This document shows, one piece after another, positions 1 through 5,341 of a stretch of 5,341 nucleotides of DNA (position 1 is its first letter; each line of letters starts with the position of its first letter). The notes below the pieces were generated by a model. That model did no database searches. It was not told the origin of the DNA and saw only the letters and a list, made by a program, of their open reading frames with translations. The DNA is from Spirochaetales bacterium (GTDB taxonomy: Bacteria; Spirochaetota; Spirochaetia; DSM-27196; PWMO01), in assembly GCA_007130025.1 (NCBI GenBank), contig SLTF01000375.1, forward strand, positions 1 to 5,341, given 5' to 3'. The position numbers and the translations under genes were made by a program.

Positions 1-1
1 A

Positions 2-2029
2 TCGCTCTTTCTGCCGGTCTATCTGGAGCGGCCGAGCGAAGAGGGCGGTTCACGGCGGAAGTTCTGTTATTACTCCCAGTTTGCCGCGGCGATCGTGTCA
101 CAGGCGCTGGTGGCGCACGGAGTGAAACCGCGGCGTATCCTCTCACCCCTGGTTGCTTCCGGTTACTCCGGACTCCGGCTTGCCGCGGAGTTGTACCGTG
201 CGCTATCCGTTCTTCCCGGGCCTCGCATTGGATATCGGCGAATTCTCTCCGCACTCGACGCCGCGGAGCGGTTCCGTCGCACGCGTGCCGAGAAGCTGCA
301 GTCGGTCTACCGGAGGGCCCGAAGCGGACCGGAGCAGGTGGACGTGGTGCTCCTTGGGCGGCCGTACACGGTGCTGCGCCCCGAGATGAACAAGGGCATT
401 CCCGATCTTTTCGCCGCCCTTGGCGTGAAGGTCTTTTTCCAGGACATGATCGAACCGGATGCGGCGGCATGCGGGGAGATCGCGCCCTTGCTCTCCGAGA
501 TCAACTGGAGTTACCCGGCCCGGGTGCTGGAAACCGCGGCCACCGCGGCACGGATTCCGGGGCTCTATCCGGTGATGATTACCTCCTTTAAGTGTGGACC
601 GGATTCGTTTGTTACCGAGTACGTGAAGCGCATTCTGGAATCTCACGGGAAACCCTATCTCATCCTCGAGCTCGATGACCACGATTCGCGAGTGGGCTAT
701 GAGACGCGGGTGGAAGCCGGGCTGCGAGCCTTTCGCAACCATTGCGAGTCGCAGCACGTGAACAGCGCAGCCGACTTGCCGGATGTGAACCGGGACGGTA
801 TCAACCCACGCTACCTTCGCGACGTCGCCGCCCACCGGACTCTGGTGCTGCCCAACTGGGATGATGCCGCGATTCCCCTGATCGCCACGATCCTGCAGGC
901 TCACGGCTATCCCGCGGTGGTGATGCGGGAGACCGAAGAAACCATCCGCCGAAGCCTGCGGTGGAACAACGGGCAGTGCATCCCGATGAACGCCCTGGTC
1001 GAGGGATTTGTCGAAACGCTTCGATGCGAGGGGATAGATCCCGAGCACGCTGCACTCTGGATCCCCACGGGGGAGTTCTCGTGCAATATCCGTCTCTTTC
1101 CCCACCATGTGCAGGAAATCCTCGCTCGATATCCGGGAATGAATCGGGCGGCCGTCTATCTGGGGAATATGACCTTCATCGATCTCTCACCCATGATCAC
1201 GGCCAACGCCTACCTCGCCTACCTGTTTTCCGGGTTGATACGACGGATTGCGTGCCGAATCCGACCGTACGAAGGGGAGCCGGGCGCGACCGACCGGGTT
1301 GTAACCGAGAGCCTTGCACTTCTGCACGATGCGTTTCGTGACCAGAGCCGGAGTAAGGACCGCGTCGCACGTGAGATCATCGAACGATTCGATCGCATCG
1401 CAGTGTACCGCCGCGAGGCGCGACCGAAGGTCGCGATCTTTGGCGACGTCTACGTGCGCGACAACCGCGTCATGAACCAGGATATCGTCCGGTACATCGA
1501 GGCCAACGGCGGCGAAGTTCTCACCATGCCGTTTCAGGAGTTCACCCGGATGACGGCCAACGTCTACTTCCGCAGATGGGTTCGTGACGGAAAGCTGGGC
1601 AAGCTGTTATCTCTGAAGCCGCTGATGGGCGTCATGAGTACGCTTGAACGGTGGTACCACCGAAAATTCGAACCACTGGTTGGGGAGCGCTACGCCGATT
1701 TCGCGGAAAACCCCAGCGGGATACTCGAGCGCTTTGATGTGCGGCTCGACCATGAGGGTGAATCCCAGGACAATCTGTTAAAGGCGTGGTACCTCAGTCG
1801 ACGCTACCCGGATCTGTCGCTGTTTGTGCAGTTGAGCCCGATGTTCTGTTGCGCCGGCCTGGTTACCGAAGCGATGAGCCGTCGGATCGAGGATGTTACC
1901 GGGATTCCGGTGCTGTCGATCACCTACGACGGCACCGGAGGACTCAAGAACGACGCCATCCTTCCCTACCTGCATGCCGACCGGCCTCATCGGCACGAAT
2001 GGATCCCGGCAGAAAGCCCGCCCGCGTGA
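2..2029 (+). CDS. 2-hydroxyacyl-CoA dehydratase activase-related protein, DUF2229/HGD-D-like C-terminal part (5' partial)
   Basis: The frame is open from base 2 to a TGA at 2027-2029, giving 675 codons with no start in view. The GTG at 95 is not a credible start, because the residues before it already look like family sequence (FCYYSQFA, fragment residues 21-28). Motifs that I recognise from large CoA-dehydratase activase proteins are GRPY (119-122), CGPDSF (near 198-203), ELDDH followed by TR (near 223-236), QCIPMN (325-330), GDVYVRDNRVMNQDI (481-495), FCCAGLVTEAM (615-625) and SITYDGT followed by KND (639-651). In full-length relatives of about 1,400 residues, two BadF/BcrA-type ATPase domains precede this part; in other genomes the part is a separate gene. 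Relatives are thought to supply low-potential electrons, driven by ATP, to Fe-S dehydratases or reductases. The cysteines at fragment positions 198, 326, 361, 616 and 617 are candidate Fe-S ligands. No signal peptide or membrane segment is evident, so it is probably cytoplasmic. The exact substrate is unknown, and no partner dehydratase is in the window. Confidence 0.92.
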   Translation, partial: SLFLPVYLERPSEEGGSRRKFCYYSQFAAAIVSQALVAHGVKPRRILSPLVASGYSGLRLAAELYRALSVLPGPRIGYRRILSALDAAERFRRTRAEKLQSVYRRARSGPEQVDVVLLGRPYTVLRPEMNKGIPDLFAALGVKVFFQDMIEPDAAACGEIAPLLSEINWSYPARVLETAATAARIPGLYPVMITSFKCGPDSFVTEYVKRILESHGKPYLILELDDHDSRVGYETRVEAGLRAFRNHCESQHVNSAADLPDVNRDGINPRYLRDVAAHRTLVLPNWDDAAIPLIATILQAHGYPAVVMRETEETIRRSLRWNNGQCIPMNALVEGFVETLRCEGIDPEHAALWIPTGEFSCNIRLFPHHVQEILARYPGMNRAAVYLGNMTFIDLSPMITANAYLAYLFSGLIRRIACRIRPYEGEPGATDRVVTESLALLHDAFRDQSRSKDRVAREIIERFDRIAVYRREARPKVAIFGDVYVRDNRVMNQDIVRYIEANGGEVLTMPFQEFTRMTANVYFRRWVRDGKLGKLLSLKPLMGVMSTLERWYHRKFEPLVGERYADFAENPSGILERFDVRLDHEGESQDNLLKAWYLSRRYPDLSLFVQLSPMFCCAGLVTEAMSRRIEDVTGIPVLSITYDGTGGLKNDAILPYLHADRPHRHEWIPAESPPA

Positions 2030-2050
2030 TGATCGGCGGCTTCTTGTTGG

Positions 2051-2074
2051 GGAGCCGGTAATTGGGTACCCTCC
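2051..2074 (+). other. possible small leader hairpin between the activase-related gene and the GNAT-ATPase gene
   Basis: In the 52-base gap, GGAG (2051-2054) can pair with CTCC (2071-2074), and GGTA (2057-2060) with TACC (2067-2070). This leaves a two-base bulge (2055-2056) and a six-base loop. The pairing would hide the only Shine-Dalgarno-like purine run in the gap (GGGGAG, 2049-2054). It is short and could be chance in GC-rich DNA. No convincing promoter or terminator was seen in the gap, so read-through from the upstream gene is the simplest reading. Confidence 0.25.
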
Positions 2075-2081
2075 AGCTACC

Positions 2082-4058
2082 ATGATGAACCAGGCTCCGC
2101 ACCCAACCGCCATCACCGCGCTGACCCCGCACCTTGAACAGCGCGTTGAGCGAAACCCGCTGCTCCACATCGACACCTTTGTCATTCCGTCCCCCTACGT
2201 CCAGGACAGCGAGATCGAAAAGGATTACGAACACAGCTTCGTCTGGATCGAAGAGGGCGAGATCCTCGGGTTTATTCTGGTCTACTCGGATCGCACAAAG
2301 CGGAACTTCCACGTATACAAGCTGGTGACCAGCCCGTTTGGTCGTGGCCGTGGGATCGGGACGCTCTTTGTTGAACACCTGGCGCGCGTCATCCCATCCG
2401 AGTCGGCTGTGTATCTCTACGTGTGGGAGAAGCAGGTGGACACCCTGGAGTTCTTCCAGAACAAGGGGTTTCGCGTCGGCAAAACGACCGTCTACCAGAA
2501 CCTGGTGTATTACCACCTTTCCGCCCGAAAGGAAGACATCCTCACCGACGGTGACCCGCCCGCCACGAGCCGACTTCCCTTTGTGGAAGAGATCGGACGT
2601 ACCCGTCACGACGCCAAGAAGACCATCAGGCTGCTGGCAAACATGGTAGAGATGCTCTCAATCGAGAACTGTGGGCGAATCATCGAGGACATTAATCGCG
2701 AAACAACGACGCTCGTGAATATTCTGAACGCGTTTCGGGATACCGTAAGCACTACCCACGCGGTGGACGTAAAGGACCTCATTCTCGAACGCATTCTGCC
2801 CTATATCGAAGCTTCCTCGGTAGCCTGCATCGTCAAGCTGACCATCGATGCCGACACTACCAAAGCGCTTGGGTACTACATCAACTACGGGCGAGCGCTG
2901 GTGAACATCGTGGCCAACGCGCTGGAAGCGATCGCAGAGGCTGGTCGAAAAGGGGTGATCGATATTTCCCTTCGGGAACAGGGAACCGATCTTGAACTGC
3001 GCATCGAAGACAACGGTGTCGGAATGGATGACTCCCTCTTGGCTCTCGATGCCGCGGGCATCCCGCCATTCGTAGGCCGAACGACGAAGCTGCGGCGGAC
3101 GGGGGAGGGGCTGGGTACCCTGCAGATCTACTCGACGTTCGGCGCCGAGAACATCTGCGTAGAGAGCTCGCGGGGCCAGGGTACCACCTGGACGATTCGG
3201 CTTCGGAAGTCGGGCGATCACGCCGATCGCTGGTTTGTGAAGCTGGAGCAGCGCTTCCATGAGATTCAGTCGATGATGGGTGGTCCCCGTCCGGATTCCG
3301 ACTCCGACCGGACTGCGGTGATTGCGTACATCTGGCAGCTGCGCAAGATGCAGCTCTACCTCTTCGACGTGATTCTTCAGTTTGGCAAGTATCATAACGT
3401 CAGAACCGTGTTTCGAACGGTTCTGGCGTTCATTCTGGGACCTCGCTCCGTGGCGGAGATGGAAGATGAAATCGAGGCTCTGCGCACCGACTATCCGCAG
3501 CTCAAGCAACGGCTGATCGCAACGGCCGGTGAAGTGAAGGCACGTTTCGCTCACCTGCGGGTGACGGTCGACTACGATCGGTACCGGGGCGCCCTCTTCA
3601 AGAGCTACGGGCAGGCGATGGATAACGTGATCATCTTCACGCTCGATCCCGAGAGCGGCGAGTTCTTTGCAACCGACCGAAAGCTCGCGGAACACCTGGA
3701 CTTCGTTCCATACCTCGGCAAGGAGCGCGATGAGCTCCTGCGGGGAGAGTTCATCGGGGATGTCAACGAGCTGGCGCAGCCGATCGTGCTCGGAGTGTGG
3801 AGCGTGGAGTCGGACGAAGATCTGTGGCGTAAGCTCACGCTGCTGCGAGAGGGAGCCCGAACACTGCTGCGCATCGGTGTGTATGAAGAAAAGCGCCTTT
3901 CGTTCTACCGGACGACCCACGTGCGCCATACCCGCGATATCAACAGCGATACTGCGACCACCGTCGGCCGATTCGCTCAGGTTGCGAACGAGGAACTGTG
4001 GCGGTTCACAACCGAAGCCGTGGACGAGCTGCAGGGGTTCTTGACCGCGCTTGATTGA
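2082..4058 (+). CDS. GNAT acetyltransferase domain fused to a histidine-kinase-like ATPase, with an unrecognised C-terminal region
   Basis: The protein has 658 residues from the ATG at 2082; an ATG at 2085 follows directly. An upstream in-frame ATG at 1893 is unlikely because it would overlap 137 bases of the conserved end of the previous gene. Residues about 25-150 form a GNAT fold: the acetyl-CoA pyrophosphate loop RxxGxG is R88-G93 (GRGRGIG), and FFQNKGFRVG (124-133) matches the family's late motif. Residues 172-230 hold an RHD motif (175-177), a candidate phospho-acceptor helix with H176. Residues 255-376 are a HATPase_c/GHKL domain: N box NIVANALEA (275-283, key N279), G1 box DNGVGM (310-315), G2 box GEGLGT (341-346) and the closing GQGTTWTIRL (365-374). 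Residues 380-658 are mostly helical in appearance and match no family I know. There is no membrane segment and no receiver domain. It likely binds acetyl- or acyl-CoA at one end and ATP in the middle; the target is unknown. It may be co-transcribed with the activase-related gene. Domain calls for the first two parts are firm, the overall function is not. Confidence 0.88.
   Translation: MMNQAPHPTAITALTPHLEQRVERNPLLHIDTFVIPSPYVQDSEIEKDYEHSFVWIEEGEILGFILVYSDRTKRNFHVYKLVTSPFGRGRGIGTLFVEHLARVIPSESAVYLYVWEKQVDTLEFFQNKGFRVGKTTVYQNLVYYHLSARKEDILTDGDPPATSRLPFVEEIGRTRHDAKKTIRLLANMVEMLSIENCGRIIEDINRETTTLVNILNAFRDTVSTTHAVDVKDLILERILPYIEASSVACIVKLTIDADTTKALGYYINYGRALVNIVANALEAIAEAGRKGVIDISLREQGTDLELRIEDNGVGMDDSLLALDAAGIPPFVGRTTKLRRTGEGLGTLQIYSTFGAENICVESSRGQGTTWTIRLRKSGDHADRWFVKLEQRFHEIQSMMGGPRPDSDSDRTAVIAYIWQLRKMQLYLFDVILQFGKYHNVRTVFRTVLAFILGPRSVAEMEDEIEALRTDYPQLKQRLIATAGEVKARFAHLRVTVDYDRYRGALFKSYGQAMDNVIIFTLDPESGEFFATDRKLAEHLDFVPYLGKERDELLRGEFIGDVNELAQPIVLGVWSVESDEDLWRKLTLLREGARTLLRIGVYEEKRLSFYRTTHVRHTRDINSDTATTVGRFAQVANEELWRFTTEAVDELQGFLTALD
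3396..3430. repeat. 35-base intragenic inverted repeat (14-bp stem, 7-base loop)
   Basis: AACGTCAGAACCGT (3396-3409) and ACGGTTCTGGCGTT (3417-3430) are reverse complements except at one position (T3400/G3426), which would be a G-U wobble in RNA. The inner nine base pairs are perfect, and the loop is GTTTCGA. It lies inside the reading frame of the GNAT-ATPase gene and encodes part of its unrecognised C-terminal region (residues about 439-450, including RTVFRTV). No T-run follows, so it does not look like an intrinsic terminator. Its role, if any, is unknown. Confidence 0.7.
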
Positions 4059-4088
4059 AGCCCCCCGAAGGTCCGGCGGCGGAAGCGC

Positions 4089-4117
4089 TTGACGGACGTC
4101 TGATTTCAACCTATAAT
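4089..4117 (+). promoter_or_regulatory. sigma-70-type promoter of the Rrf2-Crp/Fnr regulator operon
   Basis: A -35 box TTGACG (4089-4094; consensus TTGACA) and a perfect -10 box TATAAT (4112-4117) are separated by exactly 17 bases. Transcription would start near 4124-4126, leaving a leader of about 32 bases before the ATG at 4158. The -10 lies in a short odd palindrome (CTAT-A-ATAG, 4111-4119). The -35 is flanked by AAGCGCTT (4083-4090) and GACG-GA-CGTC (4091-4100). Any of these could be an operator for the two encoded regulators, but none matches a consensus I can name. A near-consensus core promoter is what one expects for a gene controlled mainly by repression, which fits autoregulation by an Rrf2 protein (inference). 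Confidence 0.85.
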
Positions 4118-4145
4118 AGCATGTGAGTATCCGATTAAGCCCATT

Positions 4146-4151
4146 GGAGGG
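4146..4151 (+). promoter_or_regulatory. ribosome binding site of the Rrf2-family gene
   Basis: GGAGGG ends six bases before the ATG at 4158, which is ideal spacing. The GTG at 4155 in the same frame would be only three bases away, so the ATG is the better start. Confidence 0.8.
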
Positions 4152-4157
4152 TGAGTG

Positions 4158-4574
4158 ATGCTATCCGCTTCGGCACTGCACGCGGTTCGTGCGCTGGGAG
4201 AGCTTTCTGGACTCGGGGATGAAGAATATGCCGGGGCAGCCGCTGTCGCCGGACGGATCGGCGCACCGGCGAACTACCTGGGAAAACTTCTCCAATCCCT
4301 CGTTCCAGCGGGAATCGTTGATTCCCGCAAAGGTGCAGGTGGTGGGTTCCGACTGGCCCGGCCGGCGGAGCGCATATCGCTGCTGGACGTTGTGGAGCCG
4401 ATCGATCGCATCAGCCGATGGAACGGATGTTTCCTGCGGAATCCCGTGTGCGGAGCTCACGGGGGGTGCACTATTCACCGCCGGTGGGCACCCGTTCGGG
4501 AAGCCTACTTCGCCCTCCTTCGTGAATCCACGGTGGCTGAGGTGCGCAATAACGGTTTCCCGGGGGAGGATTGA
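4158..4574 (+). CDS. Rrf2-family transcriptional regulator with a probable Fe-S cluster site
   Basis: The protein has 138 residues, within the family's usual 130-165. The ATG at 4158 is chosen over the adjacent GTG at 4155 because of Shine-Dalgarno spacing. The N-terminal winged helix-turn-helix is typical of the family: LSASALHAVRAL at the start, YLGKLLQSL (40-48) in the recognition region, and a wing with KGAGGGFRLARP (58-69) followed by ISLLDVVEPID (73-83). The cluster region carries C91, C98, C104 and H107, with W110 after it. From C98 onward the spacing (C-x5-C-x2-H-x2-W) equals that of IscR, while the first interval is six residues instead of five. This supports a [2Fe-2S] cluster and a role in sensing Fe-S status, oxygen, redox state or nitric oxide, as in IscR, NsrR and RsrR. 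It is the first gene of a two-gene operon and is probably autoregulated. Which of the IscR or NsrR roles applies cannot be read from the sequence. Confidence 0.95.
   Translation: MLSASALHAVRALGELSGLGDEEYAGAAAVAGRIGAPANYLGKLLQSLVPAGIVDSRKGAGGGFRLARPAERISLLDVVEPIDRISRWNGCFLRNPVCGAHGGCTIHRRWAPVREAYFALLRESTVAEVRNNGFPGED
4562..4570 (+). promoter_or_regulatory. strong ribosome binding site of the Crp/Fnr-family gene
   Basis: GGGGGAGGA lies within the last codons of the Rrf2-family gene and ends seven bases before the ATG at 4578. It fixes that start and suggests efficient, probably coupled, translation of the second regulator. Confidence 0.8.
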
Positions 4575-4577
4575 ACC

Positions 4578-5341
4578 ATGACGACGACAGTCGCTGAACG
4601 CCGAAGGCCGAGGCGAGAACCGCATCGCCGACCCGATGCTCTGTTCTCGGTCAGGTCGACCGACGCACCGTCGCCGGCGGGAAAGCCGGGACATGTCTGC
4701 GCGGGGTGTTTCTTTGGTGTAGCGGTTTCCGAACGAGCTCACCGTTTGATTGCTTCCCACCGATCGGTTCGAACATGGGAGAAGGGTGAGTACCTGTTCC
4801 ACAGCGGGGATGATGCCCACGGGGTATGGGCGATCTGTTCGGGCCGCGTCAAGGTGTTCAAAGATACCGAGGAGGGGAAGCAGCTCACCATTCGCATCGC
4901 ACTTCCAGGAGAACTCGTCGGCCACCGATCGCTTCTCGCGGGTGATACACTCTCCGGGTACGGGATGGCGATGGAACCGACGGTTTCCGCCTATCTTCCC
5001 GCTCACGCGGTCATGACGCTCATTGATACGGAGCCCAATGTTCGTACACAGATTATCCACAAGCTGGCCGACGAACTGGGCCATGCAGAGACACTCGCAA
5101 CATCGATGGCCTACCATCCGGCTGAAGAACGATTGATCGCGGCTATCATGGAGCTGTGCCGCCGCGACGGAGACTGCCTTGAACCGATCGAACTCGTGGC
5201 TCCGCGGCTGGAACTTGCCGAACTCGCCGGCTTGACGGTAGAGGCGACCGTCAGGGCGCTGCGGCGCCTGGAAGAGGCCGGAATGGTGGAAGCCCACGGC
5301 CGCCGGATCCACATCCTTAACCCGCGCCTCCTTGCCGAGCG
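4578..5341 (+). CDS. Crp/Fnr-family transcriptional regulator (3' partial)
   Basis: The frame is open from the ATG at 4578 to the window end: 254 complete codons plus two bases, so it is probably only a few residues short of complete (FNR has 250). The first 40 residues are arginine-rich (RRRPRREPHRRP at 8-19). Residues about 50-150 form the cyclic-nucleotide-type beta barrel, with WEKGEYLFHSGD (67-78), SGRVKVF (89-95) and PGELVG (110-115). A dimerisation helix follows, then a C-terminal helix-turn-helix (about 211-247, LAELAGLTVEATVRALRRLEEAGMV). C41 and C44 form a CxxC at the place of FNR C20 and C23, but no cysteine matches C29 or C122, so a canonical FNR [4Fe-4S] cluster is doubtful. The CRP phosphate-binding Arg-Ser aligns with L125-S126, so cAMP binding is unlikely. 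The recognition helix has E222 and R226 with V225 where FNR has serine, so the DNA site may differ from FNR and CRP boxes. The gene starts three bases after the Rrf2-family stop and shares its promoter. Confidence 0.95.
   Translation, partial: MTTTVAERRRPRREPHRRPDALFSVRSTDAPSPAGKPGHVCAGCFFGVAVSERAHRLIASHRSVRTWEKGEYLFHSGDDAHGVWAICSGRVKVFKDTEEGKQLTIRIALPGELVGHRSLLAGDTLSGYGMAMEPTVSAYLPAHAVMTLIDTEPNVRTQIIHKLADELGHAETLATSMAYHPAEERLIAAIMELCRRDGDCLEPIELVAPRLELAELAGLTVEATVRALRRLEEAGMVEAHGRRIHILNPRLLAE

Noticed and set aside
203..1108. Antisense open frame of about 300 codons inside the activase-related gene
   Set aside because: It lies opposite strongly recognisable family motifs and has no recognisable domain or supporting start signal.
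2029..2061. Ten-codon mini-ORF starting in a TGATG overlap with the activase-related stop
   Set aside because: It could couple translation to the next gene, but it has no ribosome binding site and is too short to support from one sequence.
1893..2081. N-terminal extension of the GNAT-ATPase protein to an upstream ATG
   Set aside because: The extension is mostly the out-of-frame reading of the conserved C-terminus of the upstream gene, and its residues have no GNAT character. The start at 2082 gives a normal GNAT N-terminus.
4059..4088. Intrinsic terminator after the GNAT-ATPase gene
   Set aside because: The stretch is C/G-rich but forms only very short stems and has no T-run, so no terminator is called.
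2658..4109. Long open frame on the - strand (about 480 codons) opposite the GNAT-ATPase gene
   Set aside because: The + strand frame carries clear GNAT and ATPase motifs; the antisense translation shows no recognisable domain and is the usual by-product of GC-rich codon use.
4101..4140. FNR, CRP or IscR-type operator at the regulator promoter
   Set aside because: Only half-sites such as TGTGA at 4122-4126 are present; the second half-sites do not match at the required spacing.
4647..4663. Inverted repeat TCGGTC/GACCGA with a five-base spacer near the start of the Crp/Fnr gene
   Set aside because: Six-base arms are expected by chance at this base composition, and the site is inside coding sequence with no link to a promoter.
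4161..5312. Long open frame on the - strand (about 380 codons) opposite both regulator genes
   Set aside because: Both + strand proteins match well-known families with good ribosome binding sites; the antisense product has low-complexity, motif-free sequence.
1..5341. tRNA or rRNA genes, CRISPR arrays, insertion sequences or attachment sites
   Set aside because: None was seen; the window is nearly all coding, and its only sizeable inverted repeat is the isolated one at 3396-3430.

Overview
The window reads as bacterial chromosome: GC-rich (about 60% by eye), tightly packed, with all four genes on the + strand and almost no non-coding DNA. The gene content (a CoA-dehydratase-activase family protein, an Fe-S type Rrf2 regulator and an FNR-like regulator) points to an anaerobic or facultatively anaerobic bacterium. 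A free-living spirochaete, a clostridial relative or a deltaproteobacterium would fit. I lean weakly towards a spirochaete, but the sequence alone does not settle this.

Region 1 (2-2029) is the C-terminal 675 codons of a large protein of the '2-hydroxyacyl-CoA dehydratase activase-related' family (DUF2229 plus a dehydratase-D-like part). Its start lies upstream of the window. Region 2 (2082-4058) follows after a 52-base gap. It encodes an unusual 658-residue soluble protein that joins an N-terminal GNAT acetyltransferase domain to a histidine-kinase/GHKL-type ATPase core and then to about 280 residues I do not recognise. A strong 35-base inverted repeat (3396-3430) lies inside the coding sequence for that unrecognised part.

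Region 3 (4059-4157) is a 99-base intergenic gap with a near-consensus sigma-70 promoter (TTGACG, 17 bases, TATAAT) and a good Shine-Dalgarno site. It drives a two-gene regulatory operon: an Rrf2-family regulator with an IscR-like cysteine/histidine cluster site (4158-4574) and, three bases later, a Crp/Fnr-family regulator (4578 to the window end, 3' partial). The second regulator keeps a CxxC pair but lacks the other FNR cluster cysteines and the CRP arginine that contacts cAMP.

Together the window suggests low-potential, CoA-linked anaerobic metabolism next to redox or nitrosative-stress regulation. The most novel item is the GNAT-ATPase fusion protein. Its position directly behind a CoA-related activase invites the idea that it senses acyl-CoA status, but that is inference from gene order and domains only.
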